Shown here piece after piece: positions 15,620 through 24,413 of a stretch of 64,000 bases of DNA. How positions within the stretch are numbered: position 1 is the first letter of the stretch; each line of letters begins with the position of its first letter. Origin of the DNA: Acidimicrobiia bacterium (GTDB taxonomy: Bacteria; Actinomycetota; Acidimicrobiia; Acidimicrobiales; Bin134); the NCBI GenBank assembly GCA_022819825.1, contig JAJEGM010000038.1, positions 1-64,000 of the forward strand, written 5' to 3'. Made by a program: the position numbers and the translations under genes. The notes beneath the pieces are model-generated. The model saw nothing but the letters and a program-made list of their open reading frames with translations. It did not search any database and was not told the DNA's origin.

Positions 15620-17710
15620 CTAGCGAAATCTGCCGGGGCGCAGCACCAAGCTGAGCCAGCGGTCGGTTGAGGCGGTCCAGCCTTTGGGGACGACCACGGT
15701 GGAGGAAGTTTCTTCGATGATGGCGGGGCCGGCGATGGCGGGGCCGGCGATGGTGGGGCCGGGTAGGAGGGTGTGGCGGCGGTAGACGGGGGTGTCGGCC
15801 ATTTCGCCGTTGAACCAGGCGGGGCGGTAGGAGAGGGGCATGGGCGGTTGGGCTGCTACTTGGTCGGTCGACCAGTCGGGCTTGGGCACGGGGCCGACAA
15901 CCCGCACCCGGTAGTTGACGAACTCCACGGGGTCGGTCTGGCGGATGCCGTAGAGCTCTTCGTAGAGTTCGTTGAAGGCATTTGCCGCTTCGTCCAAATC
16001 GCAGCCGTGGAGGGGGACGGTGAGTTCGTGGGCTTGGTGGTGGTAGCGGATGTCGATCTCTCGCTCCAGCACGATCTCGTCGGCGGAGAACCCCTCGGCA
16101 CCGATCTCGGCGACGGCCACTGCTTCCAGCTCTGCGTAGATGGCCTCGATGGCGCTGGTATCAACGCCGACCGAGTCGATCACTTGGGTGCGGACGTGGT
16201 CGGTCACCACGTCGGAGGCCAGTAGGCCCACTGCCGAGCCCACGCCGGGGTTGGCCGGGATGACCACCTCGGCGATGCCGAACTCCTCGGCCAAGCGGGC
16301 CACATGCACCCCGGCGGCGCCGCCCGAGGCCAGCAGGGTGAAGTCGCGGGGGTCGATGCCCCGCTCCAGGGTCACCACCCGCACCGCGGCGGCCATGGTG
16401 GCGTTGACCACCTCGTACACCCCGGTGGCAGCCTCCTCCGGGGTCAGCCCCATCGGCTCGGCCAGCTCGGCCACAGCCGCCTGAGCCAGGTCGGCTTGGA
16501 TGGCCATGCGGCCCCCGAGGAAGAAGCCGGGGTTGAGGTAGCCCAGCACCAGATCGGCGTCGGTCACGGTGGGCTGGGTGCCGCCTCGGCCGTAGCAAGC
16601 TGGCCCCGGCTCGGCCCCGGCGGAATCGGGCCCCACCCGTAGCGCTCCGCCGCTGTCGAGGTAGGCGATGGAACCACCGCCGGCGCCCACCTCGGCCAAA
16701 TCGATCACCGGGATCTTGATGGGATAGCCGGTGTTGATCTTCTTCACGCCCGACGATGCCGTGCCCCCCACATAGAACTCGTGGGCGATGGCGGCCTGGC
16801 CGCCCCGCACCAGCCCCGCCTTGGCGGTGGTGCCCCCCATGTCGAAGGAGATCAGATCGTCGATGCCGCTGAGGCGGCCAATGTGGGCAGCAGCCATCAC
16901 CCCGGCGGCCGGCCCCGACTCCACCAGTTGCACCGGCCGGCGGGCCACGGTGGCCGCCGAGATGATGCCGCCCGAAGAGCCCATGATCTGCAATCGGGCG
17001 CCGATGCCCTGTTGGGCCAGCTCCTCGTCCAGCCGGGCGATGTAGCGGGTGACGGTGGGGCCCACGTAGGCCGACATCACCGTGGTGCAGGCTCGGGGCA
17101 GCTCCCGGTACTCGGGCCAAACATCGCTGGAAACCGCCACATAGAGGTCGGGGTTCAGCTCGGAAATGATGTCGGCCACCTGGCGCTCGTGCACCCCGTT
17201 GGCGTAGGAGTGGAGGAAGCACACCGCCACTGCCTCCACCGGCTCGCGGGCCAACAGGTCGGCCAGCGACGAGCGGGCCTGCTCGACGTCGAGCGGCACC
17301 ACCACCGAGCCGTCGGCCCCCGTTCGCTCCACCACGTCAACAGTGCGCCGTCGGGGGACGATGGGGGCTTGTTTGGTGTAGAAGAGGTCGTACTTCTCGG
17401 CGTCGCCCTTGCGCTCGTTGCCGATGATCAAGATGTCGCCGAATCCTGCGGTGGTGACGTAGGCCACCGGACCGCCCTTGCGCTCCAAGATCAGGTTGGT
17501 GGCCAGGGTGGTGGCGTGGACCACCTGGGACACCTCGGGGGGATCGTGCCCGGCCTCGGCCAAGAGCTCGTCAATCCCGTCGAGCACCCCGGCCGCGGGG
17601 TCGTCGGGGGTGGTGAGCACTTTGGCGGTGCAGACGCTGCCGTCGGTGCGGTCGATCATCACCACGTCGGTGAACGTCCCCCCGATATCGATGCCCAGGG
17701 CGAGGGTCAT
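15620..17710 (-). CDS. hyuA: Hydantoinase/oxoprolinase family protein, subunit A (HyuA)
   Basis: A 696-residue ASKHA-fold subunit, full length for HyuA. It starts MTLALGIDIGGTFTDVVMID, the first phosphate loop, and has the second one as DMGGTTAKAG. A GDAEKYDLFY region and the MGSSGG loop are also typical. With HyuB it should hydrolyse a cyclic amide or imide (hydantoin, 5-oxoproline) or carboxylate a ketone in an ATP-dependent reaction. It overlaps hyuB by four bases (ATGA) and is the last gene of a four-gene operon. Near its 3' end (15721-15765) three tandem 15-base units encode GPTIAGPAIAGPAI. Confidence 0.88.
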   Translation of the reverse strand: MTLALGIDIGGTFTDVVMIDRTDGSVCTAKVLTTPDDPAAGVLDGIDELLAEAGHDPPEVSQVVHATTLATNLILERKGGPVAYVTTAGFGDILIIGNERKGDAEKYDLFYTKQAPIVPRRRTVDVVERTGADGSVVVPLDVEQARSSLADLLAREPVEAVAVCFLHSYANGVHERQVADIISELNPDLYVAVSSDVWPEYRELPRACTTVMSAYVGPTVTRYIARLDEELAQQGIGARLQIMGSSGGIISAATVARRPVQLVESGPAAGVMAAAHIGRLSGIDDLISFDMGGTTAKAGLVRGGQAAIAHEFYVGGTASSGVKKINTGYPIKIPVIDLAEVGAGGGSIAYLDSGGALRVGPDSAGAEPGPACYGRGGTQPTVTDADLVLGYLNPGFFLGGRMAIQADLAQAAVAELAEPMGLTPEEAATGVYEVVNATMAAAVRVVTLERGIDPRDFTLLASGGAAGVHVARLAEEFGIAEVVIPANPGVGSAVGLLASDVVTDHVRTQVIDSVGVDTSAIEAIYAELEAVAVAEIGAEGFSADEIVLEREIDIRYHHQAHELTVPLHGCDLDEAANAFNELYEELYGIRQTDPVEFVNYRVRVVGPVPKPDWSTDQVAAQPPMPLSYRPAWFNGEMADTPVYRRHTLLPGPTIAGPAIAGPAIIEETSSTVVVPKGWTASTDRWLSLVLRPGRFR

Positions 17711-19449
17711 CGGCTTCTCAGTGCCGCGGTGGCCTCCGGGTCCACCTCCCCGGTTTCCAGGTCGACCACCACCCCGTAGTCCCGGCGGGCGGCCTCGGGC
17801 GAGACCCTGCCGTCTCGCACATCGGCGGCCACCAGATCGGGGTCGCGTTCATACGGGTCTCCGAAGCCGCCGCCCGCCGAGGTGAGCATGGTGATCATGT
17901 CCCCGGCTCGAAGGGGGTAGGCGGTTACCTTGGCCGGCAGCGTTTGCTCGTCGGAGGTGCCCTCATTCAAAATCCAGCCCCCGCCCGCGCCAGCAGAGCC
18001 GCCGTAGATGCCCGGTGGGGGGCGGCGGCAGCGATCGGTGGCCCGGCCGGTGAACTGGCCGTCTGCGAGGATGCGGATGTCGCGGCGCGCCCCAGTGCCG
18101 CCTCGCCACTGGCCTGGTCCCCCCGAGTCGGTCCACAGCTCGAAGCGCTCGAAACGCACTGGGTGCTCCTGCTCGTAAGCCTCCACGGTGTGGAACGCCC
18201 CGCCGGCGCCCAGCACCAGCGGGCCGGTCACATCCACCCCGTCACGGTCGGACCGGGCTCCAGAGCCGCCGAACTGGGGATCCATGAACGCCCACGGCCG
18301 GCCGTCGCCCCCGGTGCCGTTCATTATGTAGACGTGGACGTTGCAGGAAGCGGCCACCGCCCGGGCCGGGTCGAGCTGGGAGAACGCCCCCAACATCGCC
18401 TCCACCACCGCCATGACCGTGGCCATGCGGGCGTTGAGGGCGGCGGGCGGATTGGGATTCACCAGCGTGCCCGGGGGCAGGCGCAGCTCCAACGGCCGGA
18501 ACGCGCCGTCGTTCACCGGGATGTCAGGGGCCAGCAAGCAGCGCACGGCGAATAGCACCCCGGAGGTGGTCTGCGACACCGCGGCATTGATCGGCCCCGG
18601 TGCCTGGGGTGAGGTGCCCTGGAAGTCGGCGGTGATCGTGGAGCCCTTGATGGTGAGGGCGACGTGTACCTCGTGGTCGGCGTCAGGGTTCACGCCATCG
18701 TCGTCGATGATGAACGATCCGGTGTAGGTGCCGTCGGCCAGCGCCTCGATGCCCGCCCGGGTGCGCCGCTCGGTGTAGTCCAACAGCTCGTCGGTGATCT
18801 GGTGCAGCCGCTCGAGGCCGTAGCGGTCGGCCAGATCGGCCAGCCGGTCGGCGCCGAGGTTGGTGGCCGCCATCATGGCCCGGATGTCGCCCAGCACCTT
18901 CTCCGGGGTGCGGCTGTTGGCGGCGATCACATCCAGCATCGGCTGGTTGGGCTCCCCCGCGATCGAGAGTGGCACCGGGGGCAGCACCAGGCCCTCCTGG
19001 AACATCTCGGTGGCGTTGGCCGGCAGGCCGCCGGCGGCCATGCCTCCCAAGTCAGCCACGTGCAGCAGAGCGCAGGTGAAAAACGCCAGGTTGTCGCTTA
19101 TGAACACCGGTCGGAACACCATCACGTCGTTGGAGTGGATGCCGCCCCGATAGGGGTCGTTGGAGGCATAGACGTCGCCGTCGGCCATTCCCGAGGGTGG
19201 GAAGTCGTCCAGCAGGGAGCGCAGCGACGGTCGCAAACTGGACAAGTGCATCAGGGGAGCGCCCATCGACTGGGCGATGAACTGGCCCCGATGGTCGAAG
19301 ATCGCCGCGGTGGAATCCCCCCCTTCTTTGACCACCGAGGAGTAGGCCGATCGCACCGTGGTCAGCCCCATCTCCTCGGCGATGGCCCCCAAAGCGTTCT
19401 TGACTACCTCCAGCGCGATGGGATCAGAGGGCTGCCCGTCGGTGGTCAA
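17707..19449 (-). CDS. hyuB: Hydantoinase/oxoprolinase family protein, subunit B (HyuB)
   Basis: A 580-residue HyuB subunit of usual length. Family signatures include SVVKEGGDSTAAIFD, the DPYRGGIHSNDVMVF stretch and the Gly-rich GGTGARRDIRI and GGFGDPYERDP parts near the end. It forms the catalytic partner of HyuA. ATG 19449 overlaps the stop of the upstream SDR by four bases, and its own stop overlaps the hyuA start by four, so all three are translationally coupled. Confidence 0.88.
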   Translation of the reverse strand: MTTDGQPSDPIALEVVKNALGAIAEEMGLTTVRSAYSSVVKEGGDSTAAIFDHRGQFIAQSMGAPLMHLSSLRPSLRSLLDDFPPSGMADGDVYASNDPYRGGIHSNDVMVFRPVFISDNLAFFTCALLHVADLGGMAAGGLPANATEMFQEGLVLPPVPLSIAGEPNQPMLDVIAANSRTPEKVLGDIRAMMAATNLGADRLADLADRYGLERLHQITDELLDYTERRTRAGIEALADGTYTGSFIIDDDGVNPDADHEVHVALTIKGSTITADFQGTSPQAPGPINAAVSQTTSGVLFAVRCLLAPDIPVNDGAFRPLELRLPPGTLVNPNPPAALNARMATVMAVVEAMLGAFSQLDPARAVAASCNVHVYIMNGTGGDGRPWAFMDPQFGGSGARSDRDGVDVTGPLVLGAGGAFHTVEAYEQEHPVRFERFELWTDSGGPGQWRGGTGARRDIRILADGQFTGRATDRCRRPPPGIYGGSAGAGGGWILNEGTSDEQTLPAKVTAYPLRAGDMITMLTSAGGGFGDPYERDPDLVAADVRDGRVSPEAARRDYGVVVDLETGEVDPEATAALRSR

Positions 19450-20327
19450 AGCTCGAACGGCCCCTTGCCCATCTGATCTCGGATGGTGACAACCGCCGGG
19501 TTGGTCATGGAGCGGCGCTGCCAGTTGGCTCCGTCCACCACCATGGTGTGGCCGCTGATGAAGCGGGCGAAGGGGGAGGCCAAGAAAGTGGCGGCCCAGC
19601 CCAGCTCCCGCAGCTGCCCCACCCGCATGGCCGGCTGGCAGGGGTCCTTCTCGTGGGTGCGGTCGAGGCTGGAGCGGATGTCGGCGGTCATGTCCTCATG
19701 GGGGAACAGCCCCGGGACGAGGCCGTTCGCTTGGATGCCGTAGGGCCCCCACTCCACGGCCAGGCTCTCGGTCATCGACTTGACCCCGGCCTTGGCCGCG
19801 GCCGAATGGGCGAAGCCTGGGCCGCCGGTCCAGGCGTAAGACGCCCCGATGTTGACGATCGCCCCCGGCGTTCCCGCAGCCAGATGGCGGCGGGCGAACT
19901 CCCGGGCGCAGAAGAAGGTGCCGTTGAGGGTGATGTCCACCACCGTGCGCCAGGCGTTGGGTGACATGTCCTCCGCTGGCACCGGGAAGTTGGCCGCCGC
20001 GTTGTTGATGAGCACGTCGGGCAGGCCGAACCGCTCGGTGGCGGCGTCGAACGCCTCGGCGATCTGGTCGGCCTGGCGGATGTCGCAGCCCACCACCAGC
20101 ACCTCGGCGCCTATCTCCTCTATGGCCGCCTGGCCCGCTTCAAGGTGCTCGGGCTTGCGGCTGGCGATAACCAGGTTGGCCCCCAGCCGGGCGAATTCGG
20201 TGGCGATGGCCTTGCCCAGCCCGGTGCCTCCGCCGGTGACGAACACGGTCTGGCCGTCGTAGGTGCCCGGCACCAGGGCGGTTGCGCCCTCCGGGGCGGG
20301 CTCGGGCAGTCCGGTGATCTCAGCCAT
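19446..20327 (-). CDS. 2,4-dienoyl-CoA-reductase-like SDR
   Basis: A 293-residue classical SDR. TGGGTGLGK binds the nucleotide and NNAAANFPVPAEDM is the NNAG-type strand. At the active site HSAAAKAG replaces the usual YxxxK, as in peroxisomal and bacterial 2,4-dienoyl-CoA reductases. That makes an NADPH-dependent dienoyl-CoA reductase the best guess. AGGAGG lies nine bases before the ATG and overlaps the end of the upstream crotonase gene. Its stop overlaps the hyuB start. Confidence 0.82.
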   Translation of the reverse strand: MAEITGLPEPAPEGATALVPGTYDGQTVFVTGGGTGLGKAIATEFARLGANLVIASRKPEHLEAGQAAIEEIGAEVLVVGCDIRQADQIAEAFDAATERFGLPDVLINNAAANFPVPAEDMSPNAWRTVVDITLNGTFFCAREFARRHLAAGTPGAIVNIGASYAWTGGPGFAHSAAAKAGVKSMTESLAVEWGPYGIQANGLVPGLFPHEDMTADIRSSLDRTHEKDPCQPAMRVGQLRELGWAATFLASPFARFISGHTMVVDGANWQRRSMTNPAVVTIRDQMGKGPFEL

Positions 20328-20341
20328 TTGTCATATCCTCC

Positions 20342-21124
20342 TCAGGAACGCTTGTACTCGGGGTCGCGCTCTTCGGCCCGGGCCGCTCGGAACTCGGCGA
20401 AGTCGTCCGAGCGGTTGATCAGCGTCTGGAAGGCGTACTCGTCGTTCATGGAGCTGCGCAGCCCCTCCATCGCCAGGTTGCGGATCACCCGGCGAGCAAG
20501 CTGCACCGTGTAGGGAGAGTGAGAGGCGATCTTGGCAGCCATCTCCATCACGGTGTCGTCCAACTCCTCAGGCGCCACAATGCGGGAAACGATGCCGTGG
20601 GTGAGGGCCTCCTCGGCGCTGAGAACCCGGCCGGTGAGCACCATGTCGCTGACCAGGCCCGACCCGCAGATCTCGAACAAGCGTCCCATTCCGCCGGTGT
20701 CGGGGATCACCCCGTGGGTCAGTTCGGGGAGCAAGAAGCGGGCCCCCTCGGCCGCCACCCGGATGTCGCACAGCAGCGCCCGCTGGAACGAGCCGCCGAT
20801 GGCCCATCCCTGCATGGCCACGATGATGGGGGCATCGATGTCCCAAACCTGCTGGATTCCCCGGTGGCCCCGCTCCATTCCGGCGTGGTGGGCAATGCCC
20901 ATCTGGCCGCCGCCGATGGCCGAAACGTCCCGGCCCGACGACCACGACTTTCCCTCGCCCCGCCACACCACGGCCCGGATGGACTTGTCGGCTTTGATCT
21001 CCCCCAGGATGTCGAACAGCGCCACGTCCATGTCGTCGTCGAAGGCGTTGTGCTTGGCGGGATTGTTGTTGGTGATGACGGCGATATGCCCGTCCACCGT
21101 GAGCTGTACTCGATCGTCGGCCAT
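20342..21124 (-). CDS. Enoyl-CoA hydratase/isomerase family protein
   Basis: A 260-residue crotonase and first gene of the operon running to hyuA. The oxyanion-hole segments are WSSGRDVSAIGGG and GWAIGGSFQRALLCD. A Glu sits in LPELTHGVIPDTGG at the hydratase position. It likely hydrates an enoyl-CoA before or after the dienoyl-CoA reductase step of the next gene. The gene is divergent from a MaoC-type gene across a 65-base gap. Confidence 0.85.
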   Translation of the reverse strand: MADDRVQLTVDGHIAVITNNNPAKHNAFDDDMDVALFDILGEIKADKSIRAVVWRGEGKSWSSGRDVSAIGGGQMGIAHHAGMERGHRGIQQVWDIDAPIIVAMQGWAIGGSFQRALLCDIRVAAEGARFLLPELTHGVIPDTGGMGRLFEICGSGLVSDMVLTGRVLSAEEALTHGIVSRIVAPEELDDTVMEMAAKIASHSPYTVQLARRVIRNLAMEGLRSSMNDEYAFQTLINRSDDFAEFRAARAEERDPEYKRS

Positions 21125-21189
21125 GCCCTCACCGTAACCGTCGCTCTTGCTTTGGGAAGAATGGGGCCGGTTTGGGTCACAATGGCGGC

Positions 21190-22062
21190 ATGGCGATGAA
21201 CCTGGACTTGGTGGGAGAGCGGGGCAAGCCCCATCAGCGGGGGTGGCTGCCCCGGGATTGCACGCTCTATGCGCTCAGCGTGGGGGCGGGGTTCGACGAT
21301 CTGGCGTTTGTGGGGGAGAAGGCCGCCGGGCACCCCCAGCAGGTGTACCCCAGCTTCGTGTGCTCCGGGGGTCGGTCGGACAAGGCCAGCAGCGGCGAAG
21401 GGAATCCCATGTTCCGGTACGGCGACTACCAGGTTCACCAGCTGGTCCACGGCGAGCAGGAGCTGACCATTCATGGCGAGATCGCTCCCACTGGGTCGGT
21501 GATCAGCACAGGAACGGTGGTGGGCATCTACGACAAGGGCTCCGGCGCGGTGGTCCACGCCGAGAGCGAGTCGGTGGACGCCGCCACCGGCGAGCCGCTG
21601 TTCACCACCGGCTCCAAGCTGTTCGTGATGGGCGAGGGGGGTTTCGGCGGCGACCCCGGCCCCAAAACACCGGCCTGGGACGTGGGCGACGCCCCGCCGG
21701 ATGCCACCGTCGACTGGCAAACCCTGCCGGTGCAGTCGCTGCTCTACCGCCACGGGGGCAACGACCCCAACCTCATCCACTACGACCCCACGGTGGCCGC
21801 GGCGGCCGGGTTCGACGGTCCCATCCTCATGGGGCTCAACACCTACGGTTTCGCCTGCCGGGCCCTGGTGGCGACGGTGTGCGGGGGCGACCCGTTGGCA
21901 CTGGGCTCGATAGCCGGGCGCTTCGCCTCCCCCGGCTACAACGGCGACGTGCTCACCACCCAGATCTGGCGCGACCCGGCCGAAGAGAACGGGGTGCTGT
22001 TCCGAGTGGTTTCCAACCGGGGCACCACCGTCTTCGACAAGGGCCGGGCCACGCTGCGGTAA
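21190..22062 (+). CDS. MaoC-type (double hot-dog) dehydratase
   Basis: About 290 residues with two hot-dog halves. The C-terminal half carries the hydratase-2 signature RHGGNDPNLIHYDP, with Asp and His as the expected catalytic pair, followed by GPILMGLNTYG. It should hydrate a trans-2-enoyl-CoA to the (3R)-hydroxy product. ATG 21190 (MAMNLDLVGE) is preferred to a TTG 18 bases upstream. It leads a plus-strand run with an amidohydrolase and a molybdenum oxidase, and faces the crotonase operon divergently. Confidence 0.85.
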   Translation: MAMNLDLVGERGKPHQRGWLPRDCTLYALSVGAGFDDLAFVGEKAAGHPQQVYPSFVCSGGRSDKASSGEGNPMFRYGDYQVHQLVHGEQELTIHGEIAPTGSVISTGTVVGIYDKGSGAVVHAESESVDAATGEPLFTTGSKLFVMGEGGFGGDPGPKTPAWDVGDAPPDATVDWQTLPVQSLLYRHGGNDPNLIHYDPTVAAAAGFDGPILMGLNTYGFACRALVATVCGGDPLALGSIAGRFASPGYNGDVLTTQIWRDPAEENGVLFRVVSNRGTTVFDKGRATLR

Positions 22063-22081
22063 GGAGCAGAAGGGAAACGCA

Positions 22082-23146
22082 ATGAGCAGATTGGTAATAG
22101 ACGCCGACGGTCACATCAGCGAGCCGCCCGAGCTGTGGGAGGAGTTCTGCGATCCGGATTACCTGGCCTTCGCCCCCCGAAGAGTGCTCGACAGCCAGGG
22201 GCGGCCCCGCACTTTCGTCGGTGGGGAGATGGTGCCGTACATACCATTCGACTCCGAGGCCTACGACAAGGAGCGCCCCAAGGGCGGCGTGGATCCCCAC
22301 GCTCGGCTGGCCGATATGGATAGCGAGGGCATGGACATATCGGTGATCTTCCCCACCACCGGGCTCATGTTCGGCGGCATCGCCGACGCCGCGGTGAACA
22401 ACGCCCTGTGCCGGGCCTACAACGACTGGCTCCGCACCTACTGCGACACCGACACGTCTCGACTGCTGGGGGTGGCCGTGGTACCCCAGGTGGACCCGGC
22501 GCTGATGATTGCCGAGTCTCGCCGGGCCATCGACGAGCTGGGATTCGTTGCGGTGATGCTGCGCCCCAACGTGATTGCCGGGCGAACCCTCGACCACCCG
22601 GCCTACGACGGATTGTGGTCGCTGCTGGCCGACCGGGGAGTGCCCGCCGCCCTGCATGAGGGCACCACCCAGAACGTGCCCCAATCAGGGCTCGATCGAT
22701 ACGACAACTTCATGTTCCGTCACGTGTGCTCCCATCCCCACGAGCAGCAGATGGGATGCCTGGAGCTGATCGCCGGCGGGGTGCTGGAGCGTCACCCCGA
22801 GTTGCGGGTGGTGTTCTTGGAGTCGGGCTGTGGCTGGGTGGACCACTGGCTTGAGCGCATCGACGAGCACTTGGACTCCTGGGGCCACGCCTCGGCCCCA
22901 TTGGAGCTGAACGCCACCGAGTATTTCCAGCGGCAGTGCTTCATCTCCTGCGACCCCGAAGAGCGGACCGTTGCTGGCGTGATGGACTCGCTCGGTGACG
23001 ACTGCGTGGTTTTCGCCACCGACTACCCTCACCCCGATGGAGTCTTCCCCGGCGTGGTCAAAGCCCTGGCCGACCGGGACGACCTCAGCGAAATCCGCAA
23101 AGACAAGATCTTGGGCCTCAACGCCAAGCGGTGTTTCGGCCTCTGA
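22082..23146 (+). CDS. Amidohydrolase-2 family metal-dependent hydrolase
   Basis: A 354-residue TIM barrel of the COG2159/ACMSD-like group. It has DADGHISEPPELWEEF at the start, a HEGTTQN strand, a GCGWVDHWLERID segment and the closing FATDYPHPDG metal ligand. These enzymes hydrolyse or decarboxylate cyclic or aromatic intermediates. AGGAG lies upstream of ATG 22082, 19 bases after the MaoC stop. A second, distant paralogue lies at 38216-39505. Confidence 0.83.
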   Translation: MSRLVIDADGHISEPPELWEEFCDPDYLAFAPRRVLDSQGRPRTFVGGEMVPYIPFDSEAYDKERPKGGVDPHARLADMDSEGMDISVIFPTTGLMFGGIADAAVNNALCRAYNDWLRTYCDTDTSRLLGVAVVPQVDPALMIAESRRAIDELGFVAVMLRPNVIAGRTLDHPAYDGLWSLLADRGVPAALHEGTTQNVPQSGLDRYDNFMFRHVCSHPHEQQMGCLELIAGGVLERHPELRVVFLESGCGWVDHWLERIDEHLDSWGHASAPLELNATEYFQRQCFISCDPEERTVAGVMDSLGDDCVVFATDYPHPDGVFPGVVKALADRDDLSEIRKDKILGLNAKRCFGL

Positions 23147-23161
23147 TCCAGTAGCGATCCC

Positions 23162-24406
23162 ATGGAGCTCGAATCCTGGACAGAGCAGAGCGAGCGCCTT
23201 TGGGAGCTGGCCAGCGATAACGGGATGTCGCGTCGGCATTTTCTGGCGCTTCTGGTTGCCGGTGGAGCCGCGGCGGTGGTGGCGGCCTGCGGGGGAGGCA
23301 GATCGTCTTCAGTGCCGATTACCGGCAGCCTCGGCTCGACAGCTGAGTCTGCCGCGCTGTTCAAGGACCCGTGGCCGTTCATTCAGCGGGGGGCATCGCT
23401 GGAGTCCCGTCTGGAGCTGATGCCGGGGTTGATCACACCCAACGACCTCTTCTTCGTCCGCAACAACTCTTCTAGTGTCGACCTATCGGTGGATGACTGG
23501 TCGCTAATTGTTGAGGGAGATGCGGTTGAGCAGCGACTCGATCTCGGATATGTCGACATCCGTCGGCTCCCCAGTCGCTCGTTAGTCGCCTATCTGGAGT
23601 GTGCGGGCAACCACCGGGTGATGTTCGACCGATTGCAAGGCCGCGCGGCAGAGGGTACCCAGTGGGGGCGCGGTGCAATTGGCAACGCCGAGTGGCTGGG
23701 TGTCTCCCTGGCCGATGTGTTGACCCTGGCCGGCTTGGCCGACGACGCGGTAAGCGTGCTGCTGGTGGGGCTCGACGAGGATTCGCCCGAGGGCGGTTTC
23801 CAGCGCGTTCTGCCTCTCGAAAAGGCGTTGGATCCCGACACAATCCTGGCCTACGAAATGAACGGCGAACTGCTGCCCCGCGATCACGGATTCCCGCTGC
23901 GGGCCATCGTTCCGGGCTGGGTGGGCAGCTCGCAGATCAAATGGCTGGGCCGGATCGTGGTATCGACCGACCCCCAGTGGACCCGCAACAACACCACCTC
24001 ATACGTGCTGATCGGCGACGACTATTCGCCCGAGGGCCAGGCGCTGGGCCAGGTGGTGACCGAGCAGAACATCAAGAGCGCGCTGGCCCTGCCCTGGCCA
24101 GCCCGGCTAGACGCCGGCCAGAACGTCTTGAGGGGTTTCGCCCACTCACCGCGCGGCCGGATAGCCCGGGTGCAATGGAGCGACGACGGTGGCGCCAGTT
24201 GGCAGGATTCCAAGGTGCTCGAATCTCAGCCCCAACATTCATGGGCCCAATTCGAGTTCAATTGGACGGCCACCACTGGAGAGCACACCATCACCACCCG
24301 GGCCACCGACGTCCAAGGCAACACCCAGCCCGATCGAGTGCCGTTCAACCAGAAGGGCTATCTGTTCAACCAGCCCCTGCCCCATCCGGTTCGCGTGATC
24401 GCCTAA
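23162..24406 (+). CDS. Sulfite-oxidase-family molybdopterin oxidoreductase with Tat signal
   Basis: A 414-residue protein. A Tat motif SRRHFL starts at residue 23 and is followed by a hydrophobic stretch ending VAAC at Cys43, which looks like a lipobox. The molybdenum-ligating Cys147 is in YLECAGNHR. The dimerisation domain (immunoglobulin-like) makes up the C-terminal part, with VQWSDDGGASWQDSK. It should work outside the membrane, oxidising sulfite or a similar small substrate, or reducing an oxidised one. No cytochrome subunit gene is adjacent. The 22 residues before the Tat motif are unusually long but begin with a plausible ATG. Confidence 0.85.
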   Translation: MELESWTEQSERLWELASDNGMSRRHFLALLVAGGAAAVVAACGGGRSSSVPITGSLGSTAESAALFKDPWPFIQRGASLESRLELMPGLITPNDLFFVRNNSSSVDLSVDDWSLIVEGDAVEQRLDLGYVDIRRLPSRSLVAYLECAGNHRVMFDRLQGRAAEGTQWGRGAIGNAEWLGVSLADVLTLAGLADDAVSVLLVGLDEDSPEGGFQRVLPLEKALDPDTILAYEMNGELLPRDHGFPLRAIVPGWVGSSQIKWLGRIVVSTDPQWTRNNTTSYVLIGDDYSPEGQALGQVVTEQNIKSALALPWPARLDAGQNVLRGFAHSPRGRIARVQWSDDGGASWQDSKVLESQPQHSWAQFEFNWTATTGEHTITTRATDVQGNTQPDRVPFNQKGYLFNQPLPHPVRVIA

Positions 24407-24413
24407 GGAAGAA

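Noticed and set aside
15721-15765. Three tandem 15-base units as a regulatory repeat
   Set aside because: They lie in the hyuA frame and encode a Gly-Pro-Ala repeat of the protein, with no shift of frame.
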